DNA from: Archaeoglobaceae archaeon
GTDB taxonomy: Archaea > Halobacteriota > Archaeoglobi > Archaeoglobales > Archaeoglobaceae
Assembly (NCBI GenBank): GCA_027028145.1
Contig: JALVJV010000001.1
Coordinates: forward strand, 1-45,122
DNA length: 45,122 bases
Direction of reading: 5' to 3'
This document shows positions 1-7,726 of the stretch, piece by piece. A program made the translations under genes and the position numbers. Within the stretch, counting starts at the first letter, position 1. Every line of letters starts with the position of its first letter. The notes under the pieces are model-generated. The model saw nothing but the letters and a program-made list of their open reading frames with translations, did no database searches and was not told where the DNA came from.

Positions 1-1
1 G

Positions 2-157
2 TCTGCCTTTCTTGAATCCGAACTTGCTAAAGCTATTGTTTTAGCTGAAAGAGGTTTATTATCCAATTATGGAGCGGGCCGGGAGGGATTTGAACCCCCG
101 ACCGCGGGATTAAGAGTCCCGCGCTCTACCTGGCTAAGCTACCGGCCCACCCGTTAG
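2..157 (+). pseudogene. C-terminal end of an int(N)-like fragment of an SSV-type integrase, overlapping tRNA-Lys
   Basis: Frame 2 is open from the window edge to a TAG at 155-157. It reads about 22 protein-like residues (helical, FLESELAKAIVLAERG) and then GREGFEPPTAGL, which is the antisense reading of the 3' half of the tRNA-Lys gene. SSV-type archaeal integrases have this architecture: the attP site lies inside the gene, so after integration the N-terminal part int(N) ends in tRNA antisense (SSV1 integrase carries GFEPGTSG at the same place). The upstream part is outside the window, so identification rests on this junction. It could be a chance open frame, since tRNA antisense frames are often open. 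If it is int(N), the element lies to the left. Confidence 0.5.
75..148 (-). tRNA. tRNA-Lys (anticodon CTT)
   Basis: The minus strand folds as a full cloverleaf. The acceptor GGGCCGG pairs with CCGGCCC, the anticodon stem CGGGA/TCCCG holds loop CTCTTAA (anticodon CTT), the T loop is TTCAAAT, and the discriminator is G. There is no intron and CCA is not encoded. Its 3' half is shared with the integrase-like frame on the other strand. Confidence 0.96.
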
Positions 158-250
158 CCATTACTGATCCGAGATTTAAAAATCTTACCATGCTTCGGTC
201 ACCAACGAGATCGGAACAGCTTTATTCTACTACCCCTCAAGAACGTATGA

Positions 251-1201
251 ATGATCAGCGAGAACTTGACGCCGAGAGAGATCAAGGAAGAGTTCAGAAA
301 GATGAATCCGATGTTCGTGGAGAGGTATGAGAAGATAGACGATTCTGACGATTTCTACGTATATATGGCTAAACCACTAAGGAACAGCATAAGGGTCAAC
401 ACGCTCAAGGCGAGCGTTGAAGATGTCGTTAAAAGCCTAAGCGAGAGGTTCGAGCTTGAGCCGATTCCGTGGTGCAGGGAGGGTTTCTTCATCAACGCCG
501 AGAAGGTTGGAGGAACGATAGAGCATCAGTTGGGTTTGATCTTCTCCCAAGAAGCTTCCGCAATGATTCCCGCAGTTGCTTTGGATGTCAAACCGGGGAT
601 GCTCGTTTTGGATATGGCCGCCGCTCCCGGAGGAAAAACTACGCAGATAGCCCAGTATATGCAAAATGAAGGCTGTATAATTGCGAACGACGTGAAAGTC
701 GACAGATTAAACATTCTCATTTCGAATCTGCAGAGGTGCGGGGTTACCATTGCGAGGGTTACGATGAAGGACGGAAGATTCTTCAAGAGGTTCAGAGATA
801 CATTCGATAGGGTTCTTTTGGATGCTCCGTGCAGTAACGTTGGAATGATAAGGAAGAACTTCAAGTATCTGAAGATGTGGAGGCTTAGAGAGGTCGAATC
901 TTTGTCGAGATTGCAGAAGGAACTGATAATGGCCGGTTACAGAGCATTAAAGCCCGGCGGGATTTTGGTTTACGCCACATGCACGCTTGATCCTCTTGAG
1001 AACGAGGAGGTTGTGGATCATCTCATCATGAATACTGATGCCGAAGTCGTCGAAATAGATCTGCCGGTTAAAAGCCAAAGACCGATAACGAAGTTCGAGG
1101 ATAGGGAATACTGTAAGGATGTGCTGAAATGCCTGAGAATACATCCCCAAGACAACGATACCGAAGGATTTTTCATCGCTAAGATTTTAAAGCCGGCTTA
1201 A
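251..1201 (+). CDS. NOL1/NOP2/Sun family RNA (cytosine-5) methyltransferase
   Basis: SAM-dependent 5-methylcytosine methyltransferase acting on tRNA or rRNA. The 316-residue protein has an N-terminal RNA-binding part (about 1-100, with RNSIRVNTLK), SAM motif I with AAAPGGKT near 123-130, motif IV DAPCS with Cys194, and motif VI YATCTL with Cys244. In this family the motif VI cysteine attacks C6 of the base and the motif IV cysteine helps release product; both are present. The sequence ends soon after the catalytic domain, without a PUA extension. The next gene encodes a separate PUA-like protein typical of the C-terminus of this family, so the two may work together. Substrate (tRNA or rRNA position) cannot be told from sequence. 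Confidence 0.9.
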   Translation: MISENLTPREIKEEFRKMNPMFVERYEKIDDSDDFYVYMAKPLRNSIRVNTLKASVEDVVKSLSERFELEPIPWCREGFFINAEKVGGTIEHQLGLIFSQEASAMIPAVALDVKPGMLVLDMAAAPGGKTTQIAQYMQNEGCIIANDVKVDRLNILISNLQRCGVTIARVTMKDGRFFKRFRDTFDRVLLDAPCSNVGMIRKNFKYLKMWRLREVESLSRLQKELIMAGYRALKPGGILVYATCTLDPLENEEVVDHLIMNTDAEVVEIDLPVKSQRPITKFEDREYCKDVLKCLRIHPQDNDTEGFFIAKILKPA

Positions 1202-1257
1202 ACCTTCAGCGGTTCGGATGCGAAAATCCTAATATTCGTAACTCGAACACCTCATCG

Positions 1258-1674
1258 ATGCTCAAAGAGAAGATCGCGGAATTCCTCGAAAGGCAGTTCG
1301 GTGTGGACAAATCGGAATTCCTGAAGCTCAACTTGGAGTTTGAGGAAAGGGGAAAGCGCAGAGTTTACGCGTTCAAGAAATGCCGTATCGAAGTTCCGGA
1401 ATATCATCACGGACTATACTTCGGGACGCTTGAGGAGAACGGAATAAGGTTATCCATAGAAGGTAGCTTCATCGTCGGAAGAATTGCGAGGAAAAACGTT
1501 ATCGAGCTCGACGATGAAAAGGCAAGGGAGTGGATGAGCGGAAAAGACATAGAAGCTCCAATAAAGGGTTACGTCATTCTGAAATGGAAAAACTTCTTTT
1601 TGGGTTGCGGAAAAGGAAACGGTAAGTTCGTAAAGAACTACGTTCCAAAAGAAAGGAGAATTCAGTCAGCGTGA
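1258..1674 (+). CDS. PUA-like RNA-binding protein (RsmF/NOP2 C-terminal type)
   Basis: A 138-residue basic protein. Its last third has GKGNGKFVKNYVPKERR, a signature I associate with the archaeal proteins related to the C-terminal domain of RsmF/NOP2-type methyltransferases (COG3270-like). I see no catalytic motif, so an RNA-binding role is inferred. It follows the m5C methyltransferase by 56 bases on the same strand, which suggests it supplies a detached RNA-binding module for that enzyme. The end overlaps the convergent acyl-CoA dehydrogenase by 9 bases. Confidence 0.7.
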   Translation: MLKEKIAEFLERQFGVDKSEFLKLNLEFEERGKRRVYAFKKCRIEVPEYHHGLYFGTLEENGIRLSIEGSFIVGRIARKNVIELDDEKAREWMSGKDIEAPIKGYVILKWKNFFLGCGKGNGKFVKNYVPKERRIQSA

Positions 1675-2718
1675 ATCAAGCATATACCTTGCGATGATCG
1701 TCTTCATAATTTCGGATGTTCCTTCCCCTATATCCAACGCTTTGACATCCCTGTAAGCCCTCTCAACCGGTGATCCCCTTATCAATCCATGTCCGCCGTA
1801 TATCTCAACGGCGACATCGGCAGATTTCTTCGCAACCTTGGCAATTAGAAGCTTGCACATGGCACTGAGCTTGGTGACATCGTCTTTTTCCGCGAGCTCT
1901 GCTGTGTAATATATCAAGCGTTTTACGGCTTCGATCTCAGCCAAAACTTCAGCAAGCATCCACTGAATTCCCTGAAACTCCGCAACGCTTCTCCCAAATG
2001 CTTTTCTTTCCTTTGCATATCTCACTGCAAGCTCCAAGCATCTTTCCGCTATCCCCAAGCCCAACGCCGAAAAAACTACTCTGCTCTTTGAGAGCGTCGC
2101 CAAGATAACCTTCAGACCCTTTCCCACTTCAAGCAGAACGTTATCGGCGGGAACTTCTACACCCTTAAATCTTACAGATGCTATTCCGCTTCCCCTCATT
2201 CCGCACAGCTCGATCTTTCTAAATTCCATATCGTCGCATCTCTCAACGATGAAAGCTGTGGGCTTGTCTTCAACCTTCGCAAGGACTACGAATATGTCGG
2301 CAAAGAGGGCGTTCGTTATGAACGTTTTGTTTCCGTTCAGAATAAACGAATTCCCTCTTTTCTCAGCCTTAAGCCTTATCGCCGCGACATCGCTTCCGGC
2401 ATGTGGCTCCGTCACCGCAAAAGCTCCCACATGCTTTGTAAGCTTCTTCAACCAATCCTCATTCCCGAACATCTTTACGCAGTTCACGGCCATGTGATGG
2501 GCGGCAACGCTTAAGGAGAAGCCGGAATTTACCTTTGCGAGCTCTTCAACGACTTCGCAGAGTTTAACGTATCCCTCTCCAAGCCCGCCCAAATCCTTTG
2601 AAACGGTCACGGACATCAAACCCCTCTCGAACGCGAGCTTAAGAAGTTCGGGATCCATTTCATCCTTGGCATCCATCTCATAGGCTTTTGCGGAGGCGAG
2701 CTTTAGAACATCATTCAT
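1666..2718 (-). CDS. acyl-CoA dehydrogenase
   Basis: FAD enzyme oxidising an acyl-CoA thioester to the 2-enoyl-CoA. Diagnostic segments are FAVTEPHAGSDVAAI (FAD/substrate contact), a helical C-terminal domain with RKAFGRSVAEFQGIQWMLAE, GGHGLIRGSPVERAYRD, and IGEGTSEI near the end, whose glutamate corresponds to the catalytic base of short- and medium-chain enzymes. At 350 residues it is about 30 short of the usual length. The first N-terminal helix is abbreviated, and I see no better upstream start. No other beta-oxidation gene or electron-transfer flavoprotein lies nearby, so the substrate (fatty or aromatic acyl-CoA) is unknown. Confidence 0.9.
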   Translation of the reverse strand: MNDVLKLASAKAYEMDAKDEMDPELLKLAFERGLMSVTVSKDLGGLGEGYVKLCEVVEELAKVNSGFSLSVAAHHMAVNCVKMFGNEDWLKKLTKHVGAFAVTEPHAGSDVAAIRLKAEKRGNSFILNGNKTFITNALFADIFVVLAKVEDKPTAFIVERCDDMEFRKIELCGMRGSGIASVRFKGVEVPADNVLLEVGKGLKVILATLSKSRVVFSALGLGIAERCLELAVRYAKERKAFGRSVAEFQGIQWMLAEVLAEIEAVKRLIYYTAELAEKDDVTKLSAMCKLLIAKVAKKSADVAVEIYGGHGLIRGSPVERAYRDVKALDIGEGTSEIMKTIIARYMLDSR

Positions 2719-2825
2719 ACAGTTTCCTTTATTTGGAGCTATTTAGAAGTTTGCATGACTGTCATCGACCGTTATTAACAAAAAATACCGAAAAATATTT
2801 AAACTTTAGAAAGATATATTAATTA

Positions 2826-3636
2826 GTGATTGATTTAAAAAACTTAATTGCTGAGATAAAGGAGTTAAGAGAAAGGGGTTTGAGCTACTCTGAGATTGCG
2901 AGAACGCTCGAATCTAAAGGCGTCAAAGTTTCGAGGGTTACGGTTATGAGGTGGTGTAAAGGTCTGCACGATCCTTTCAACAGGATGAACTCGGTTAGGC
3001 TTGAACCTTCTCCCGAATTGGCTTATATCGTTGGTGTGATGTTTGGAGACGGAAGCGCAAGTTTTAGGAAGTCTGGAAGATCGTATAAGTATAGAGTAAG
3101 GCTAAAAGTCGTTGATAGAGAGTTTGCGGAGGAGTTCAAGAGGTGCTTGGAGGTTATAGGTCTAAAACCATCTCTGAGATTCGAAAGGAATCGGGCAAGA
3201 TGCGATAGGTGGTGCGTTGAAGCTAACAGTAAGATGCTATACGAATTTCTAAAGCAACCGAAGGAGAAGCTTTTTGAGGTCGCTGAAAAATTTCCAGCCG
3301 AGTTTTTAAGGGGCTTCTTTGACAGCGAAGATTGTGTTAGCTGGAATGAAAAAAAGTAAAACGCTGGTTATAGATGTCTCCAACTACGATAAAGTCGTTT
3401 TAACTTTTGTAAGGGATCTGCTACAGTTGTTAGGTATTCACTCAAAAATTTACAGAACAAAGAGAAAAGGACAGAAAGTTAGAATTAGAGACAAAATTTA
3501 CAGTTATAACTCAGACCTGTACTCCCTAAGGATACACCGCAGAAGGGACGTTTCTAAATTCGCTAAAACTGTAGGATTCACAATCAAACGAAAGATGAAC
3601 GCCTTGATTTATGCACTAACAGTCCTAAGCATTTAA
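2826..3636 (+). pseudogene. LAGLIDADG homing endonuclease with N-terminal HTH, frameshifted
   Basis: The first part starts at GTG 2826 and encodes a helix-turn-helix (LSYSEIARTLESKGVKVSR, about residues 18-36). It continues with a first LAGLIDADG helix (YIVGVMFGDGSA) and a second (FLRGFFDSEDCV). The frame then stops at TAA 3357-3359, immediately after a run of seven A at 3349-3355. The continuation (TLVIDVSNYDKVVLTFVRDL onward) is in the +1 frame and ends at 3636. Removing one A would join both parts into one protein of about 269 residues, so the gene looks complete apart from this tract. It is free-standing, in neither an intron nor an intein. Possible explanations are a decaying selfish gene, a homopolymer sequencing error, or slippage. 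Confidence 0.75.
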
Positions 3637-3664
3637 ATTTCACAAAAATTATAAAAAAGCCGCA

Positions 3665-3739
<75 letters not shown>

Positions 3740-3823
3740 TCAGTTACATTTATGACGTTCTCGGTATTTAAACTTTGAGGTGCAAAAAGTTTTTAATTGT
3801 CTTTTTTCATAATTACTATTAGT

Positions 3824-4314
3824 ATGATGGACGACGACAAGGATGGTAGGCGATTCAAGGTAATAAAACTCGAAACGCTCCCTCCTGACATACTCGATGA
3901 GGACGAAATACCCTTGCTCGAAACAAGACCGATCGTGCTTGGATTTATAATTAAACCACTTATTTTGCTGTTCATAAGTCTAATTACGCTTTCCATCGGT
4001 ATCGGTGCGATACTCCTATTAATATCCATAATTTGGCTAACAATCGAATTACGTAAATGGAAAAAAATACATCTTATGTTATAACCAATAAGAGGGTAAT
4101 AATAAAAACGGGAATAATAGGTATAGACTACACTGATGCCAATCTGAGCAAAATAAACAACATCTTTTTCAAGCAAGGAATACTTGGGAGAATTTTCAAC
4201 TATGGCTCAATATGGATAGCAACCGCAGGTGTTATGGGAATGCCCTTCGTAGAATTTAAAAGTATAAGGAACCCCAAAGGAACACTGAGATTACTTAAAA
4301 AGCTAATCTCTTAA
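3824..4314 (+). pseudogene. membrane protein with bacterial-type PH domain (bPH2), frameshifted
   Basis: The part from ATG 3824 gives an acidic N-terminus, a conserved-looking LLETRPIVLGFIIKP, and two hydrophobic segments (about residues 43-80). It then runs out of frame after the seven-A run at 4061-4067 and stops at 4084. The continuation in the -1 frame (from about 4068) is a typical bPH2 domain: YVITNKRVIIKTGIIG, a central strand ending NYGSIWIATAG, and FKSIRNPKG. Adding one A gives WKKNTSYVITNKRV and a normal two-TM plus PH protein (YdbS/DUF304 type) of about 163 residues. A TTG at 3797 is a possible earlier start but gives no clear benefit. The end overlaps the convergent nikR by 12 bases. 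Confidence 0.7.
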
Positions 4315-4716
4315 AGCCGTAATTAGTTTAACGTTCGTGACGCCTTTGAGGGTCGTTATCTTGTCCACCAGCTTCTTCACCCTACCCATGTCCCCCTTCA
4401 CAAGAATCATTTCGAGGCAGTAATCCCTATTCAGATGGATGTGCAGTGTTGTGGTAATTATGTCCAAGAAGTCGTGTTGCAGAGATATTATCGTATCGCT
4501 TACACCTCTCACGTGGTGATCGTAAACGACGTTTATAACACCTACAATCTCGCCCTCTTCCCTCTCAAGCCATTTGTATTCCATGATGTAGTTTCTTATA
4601 GCGTCTCTGATCGCCTCGCTTCTTGATGAGTAACCCCTCGTTTTGATAATACTATCGAACTCTTCAAGCAGATTTTTTGGCAAGCTGACCCCGATTCTTG
4701 TGATGTTTTCTTCCAT
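4303..4716 (-). CDS. nikR: NikR nickel-responsive transcriptional regulator
   Basis: A 137-residue protein with an N-terminal ribbon-helix-helix DNA-binding domain ([20 protein letters not shown], then [16 protein letters not shown]) and a C-terminal ACT-like regulatory domain. The nickel ligands of the NikR family are all visible: His in LQHDF, the HIH pair in TTTLHIHL and Cys in RDYCLEMI. It normally binds palindromic operators when nickel is plentiful and represses uptake. A cobalt/nickel ECF transporter operon (43.0-45.1 kb) and a [NiFe]-hydrogenase (7.7-12.4 kb) in the same window are likely beneficiaries or targets. An imperfect palindrome (TTGATATCGAA, minus strand) lies just before its start and could allow autoregulation. 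Confidence 0.94.
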   Translation of the reverse strand: MEENITRIGVSLPKNLLEEFDSIIKTRGYSSRSEAIRDAIRNYIMEYKWLEREEGEIVGVINVVYDHHVRGVSDTIISLQHDFLDIITTTLHIHLNRDYCLEMILVKGDMGRVKKLVDKITTLKGVTNVKLITALRD

Positions 4717-4756
4717 ATTTTTGTCTTCGATATCAATTATAAAAACCTTTTCTGGT

Positions 4757-5113
4757 TTATCTGCTCAATTCAACTCTAACCCAAACCTGAGCACCCTTCG
4801 GAATCCTTATATCTATCGGTTCTTCGAACTCCTCCGCATCCTCAAAAACCCAGACGAAAAGCTTGCAGTTATTGGCGTATCTCTTTAAGTCTTCATAACT
4901 GACCTTATGCTTATCCGAATGCTTCGCAAGCTCCTCAGCTGTAAATGGCCCCAAGACGTCCACAAGCTTAACCTTTCCCACGATTTTACCGTTCGATATT
5001 ATAAATATATCTCCCCTGATGTTCGTTCTCCTCTTTCTGATCTCCCATACCTTTTCTCCCTTAACGATCAGAGTTGCGTAGGGTTCTTTGACTATCAAAC
5101 CCCGCATGAACAT
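4757..5113 (-). CDS. ASCH domain protein
   Basis: A small 118-residue protein with the ASCH fold signature at its N-terminus ([22 protein letters not shown]) followed by a [20 protein letters not shown] strand-turn region. ASCH domains belong to the PUA-like superfamily and are thought to bind RNA or modified nucleotides; a specific role for this protein is unknown. The first methionine (5113) is two codons before another (5107), and the second fits the family N-terminus better. It is divergent from the acetyltransferase-ATPase fusion, with 43 bases between. Confidence 0.8.
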   Translation of the reverse strand: MFMRGLIVKEPYATLIVKGEKVWEIRKRRTNIRGDIFIISNGKIVGKVKLVDVLGPFTAEELAKHSDKHKVSYEDLKRYANNCKLFVWVFEDAEEFEEPIDIRIPKGAQVWVRVELSR

Positions 5114-5156
5114 AGTTATCGTAACTTAAAAAAAGGTTTATCCGAAATTATTACGG

Positions 5157-7046
5157 ATGATAGGAAAAGTTGTTGAAAGAGAGATACCGAAATTCAAACA
5201 TCGCTGGTTCGGAACACTCGATATCGAAGCTGATGGAAAAACATACACAGTCTATACTGCCGGAGTTGCCAAATGGCTTTTCGAAGGTGATACCGTTGAT
5301 CTGATCATCAAGTCCAAACCGAAGGAAATTAAGGGTTCTCTCGTTCTCTTCTTTGACGATTACGAGCTTTATAGATTCTACGGCAAGGATAAGGTTAAGG
5401 TTTGGCCCTATTGGGTTAAGGATGTGAAATCTCCTCGTTACAGTCCGTTCGGAAACGTCCTATACGAATACAGGATTAGGGCGAGAGAGGCTGTATTTGA
5501 ATCGGATTTTGAGGCGATAGCGGAATTGGAGCAGTATCACTACGCTTCTGATAAGGAGAAGATCGCCCTTTGGCGTTGCGACGGTTGCGAAGAACTGTTT
5601 GAGGCAAACGTCAGGCAGAACTGTCCGAAGTGTGGAAGCGATGACGTTCACATCGTCGAGATAAGGGGTTCAACTCCGGCATCGAGATTTCTGATCCTCG
5701 AACTCTTGGAGAGAGAAGAATTTGAACCTCAAATAGTCGCTTACGTTCGAGTGGATCCGCCGATACCTCTGATGCACCGAAGGTTGCCGGACGGAAGGAC
5801 AGTTAAAAACATAAGAGAAAAGGTCTTTCCATACAGCTGGTTCCATCCCGTTTACAGCCCAGAGCTGGTGATGAAGCAACTGTTTAAGGAGCTAAGACGG
5901 AAGTTCAGCAGAAAGATCGCAAGGCAAAAGCTGTGGGAAATTGCGAGTTGGGAAGCGATGAAAAGGAGCAACACAGCATGTTCCAGAATAGCGAGGGTGG
6001 TAGTTCATCCCGACTACAGATCGGATGGCTTGGGAATGCTTGCCGTGAAGCTTGCGATAGAGTGGATAGAGGAGAGGAGAATTCCGGAGATGAAGAAGAG
6101 GAAGCATCTTGTCGAAACTATCGCTCAGATGGCGAGATTCAATCCGTTCTTTGAGAAGGTAGGATTTAAGTATGTCTGGGATACCGCTTCGGGCAGACCG
6201 GTCTTGTATTATCCCATAAGCGATGAGGCGGAGAAGTTCTTACAAAAATTCTTCGAAGAAGACGAAATAGCAAAGCAACATAAGGGAAGGCTTTGCGTTT
6301 CTAAATACGGAAGGGTTGAGATGTTAAAAGAGCCGATAGTTTTTAAAAACGTCTCAAAGGTTTTCAGGAATTACTTGGACGTTTCTAAGCTGAAAAGGGA
6401 AGTTCGAGACCTTCTTTCCGCCTTCGGAGTTAAACACAGAATTATAGAGAGGCAGGTTATAAGGAATGCGACGTTCGAGATTAAACCGGGAAATGTTGTA
6501 GTGGTAGTGGGTGCAAGCGGAGCCGGTAAGACGACTTTGCTAAGGCTGATTCTTGGTGCGGTAACCGGAATCAAGGGCGAGAAGTTCGAGCCAACTTCCG
6601 GTGAGATTCGTTCCCCAAGGGCTAAGGTCGGTGTTCTGATCCCGCAGGAGTTCGAGCCGGAGTTTGGAGAGGAGAGCATACTCGAGCATGTCTATGCTAA
6701 GGCTAAAGATCTGCATGTTGCGGTTGAGATACTGAACAAAGCCGGACTTTCGGATGCGGTGCTGTATAGAGCTAAGTATTCCGAACTATCTACTGGGCAA
6801 AAGGAGAGGGCGAAGTTGGCTTCCATTCTGGCTGAGAAGCCGAGTTTGATTCTTATAGACGAATTCGCATCGCACTTGGATAGCCTAACAGCGATGAGGG
6901 TTGCGAGGAAGATAGGAGAGATCGTGAGGAGTGCGGGAATAACGCTTGTAGCGGTGACCCATCGAAAAGAAGTCGTAGATGCTCTTGAGCCGGATAAAGT
7001 TATATACGTCGGATACGGGATCGCCAAGGTTGAAGAACTGAGATAG
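5157..7046 (+). CDS. GNAT-like acetyltransferase fused to ABC-type ATPase (COG2401 type)
   Basis: A 629-residue soluble fusion. Residues 1-130 form a beta-rich N-terminal region. A zinc ribbon follows (CDGCEELFEANVRQNCPKCG, about 141-161). The middle part (about 270-360) resembles a GNAT acyltransferase (ARVVVHPDYRSDGLGMLAVK, FNPFFEKVGFKYV). The C-terminal half is an ABC ATPase with Walker A GASGAGKTT, an ABC signature LSTGQKERA, Walker B SLILIDEF and a switch histidine in AVTHRK. No membrane segments are present, so it is not an ordinary transporter. I recognise the layout as the archaeal COG2401 family, whose function I do not know; RNA modification is a reasonable guess because of the acetyltransferase and zinc ribbon. 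Confidence 0.85.
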   Translation: MIGKVVEREIPKFKHRWFGTLDIEADGKTYTVYTAGVAKWLFEGDTVDLIIKSKPKEIKGSLVLFFDDYELYRFYGKDKVKVWPYWVKDVKSPRYSPFGNVLYEYRIRAREAVFESDFEAIAELEQYHYASDKEKIALWRCDGCEELFEANVRQNCPKCGSDDVHIVEIRGSTPASRFLILELLEREEFEPQIVAYVRVDPPIPLMHRRLPDGRTVKNIREKVFPYSWFHPVYSPELVMKQLFKELRRKFSRKIARQKLWEIASWEAMKRSNTACSRIARVVVHPDYRSDGLGMLAVKLAIEWIEERRIPEMKKRKHLVETIAQMARFNPFFEKVGFKYVWDTASGRPVLYYPISDEAEKFLQKFFEEDEIAKQHKGRLCVSKYGRVEMLKEPIVFKNVSKVFRNYLDVSKLKREVRDLLSAFGVKHRIIERQVIRNATFEIKPGNVVVVVGASGAGKTTLLRLILGAVTGIKGEKFEPTSGEIRSPRAKVGVLIPQEFEPEFGEESILEHVYAKAKDLHVAVEILNKAGLSDAVLYRAKYSELSTGQKERAKLASILAEKPSLILIDEFASHLDSLTAMRVARKIGEIVRSAGITLVAVTHRKEVVDALEPDKVIYVGYGIAKVEELR

Positions 7047-7073
7047 ATTGATTTTTATGGATAATTTACTTTC

Positions 7074-7655
7074 TCAAACTTTAAGTATCTCACCCAATTT
7101 TTCCAAACAGAACGAAATTCTATTTTCTAAGCTCTCATCTGGAACGTCAACCACTCTTTCCCTATCTACGAGTAATCTTATAGTAAGATCTTGAATATCA
7201 ATATAATTTAAATCGTAATCCCTAAAACCGTCCTTTGCGTTGTTTCTCAAAGGCTTGCAGAAGAATATCAAATCGTATCTCCTTTCCCCCAAACTCTTAA
7301 ATATGCCTACGTATTCCTTCAAGGTTTTCCAGTCCATGGAGTTCCAGAAAATGGTGTAAAAGAGGTTGTCGTAGATCGTTCTATCGCTTAAAACTATTTC
7401 TACTCTATTCAAAGCCGAATTTTCCCTCTCTATCTGAGTTTTTAAAACTTTAAGCTGAAATTGAAAGTGATGTTCGCTCTCCCTAAGCTCCTTCAAATCC
7501 CTAAAGCCGTAGAGCCTCTGAAAAACTCTGAATACATCCCTAACGACTTCTCCAACTAACTCCACGTTATATCCTTTTTTTCTTAATTCCTTCGCTAAAG
7601 CGTTGGCTAAAGTCGTTTTACCGGAGTTGCAGGCTCCAGAAAAACCTATCAGCAT
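7074..7655 (-). CDS. P-loop ATPase/nucleoside kinase-like protein (NadR-like)
   Basis: A 193-residue protein beginning with a Walker A loop at once (MLIGFSGACNSGKTTLANAL). It continues with GYNVELVGEVVRD, a lid-like middle, LSDRTIYDNL (nucleoside-kinase style DR motif) and YDLIFFCKPL (Walker B region). This matches the AAA_28/NadR-like kinase group of small metabolite or nucleoside kinases; the substrate is not evident. It stands alone, convergent with the fusion gene to its left and separated by 71 AT-rich bases from the end of mvhA. Confidence 0.75.
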   Translation of the reverse strand: MLIGFSGACNSGKTTLANALAKELRKKGYNVELVGEVVRDVFRVFQRLYGFRDLKELRESEHHFQFQLKVLKTQIERENSALNRVEIVLSDRTIYDNLFYTIFWNSMDWKTLKEYVGIFKSLGERRYDLIFFCKPLRNNAKDGFRDYDLNYIDIQDLTIRLLVDRERVVDVPDESLENRISFCLEKLGEILKV

Positions 7656-7726
7656 CCGATGTATAGCTTCGCAGTTCAGAATAAAAGCTTAGCTCGATTG
7701 GGATGTATATTTAAAAAAGTATAAAA

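Noticed and set aside
2-157. Reading the tRNA-overlapping frame as an ordinary gene end
   Set aside because: The last 26 residues are purely tRNA antisense; an ordinary protein terminus there is less likely than an integrase-attachment junction, though chance cannot be excluded.
3350-3356. A_AAA_AAG heptamer in the endonuclease gene, the classic -1 frameshift site
   Set aside because: The zero-frame phase is right, but a -1 shift meets TAG after five codons (GTA AAA CGC TGG TTA); the continuing frame is +1. Programmed -1 frameshifting does not explain the gene.
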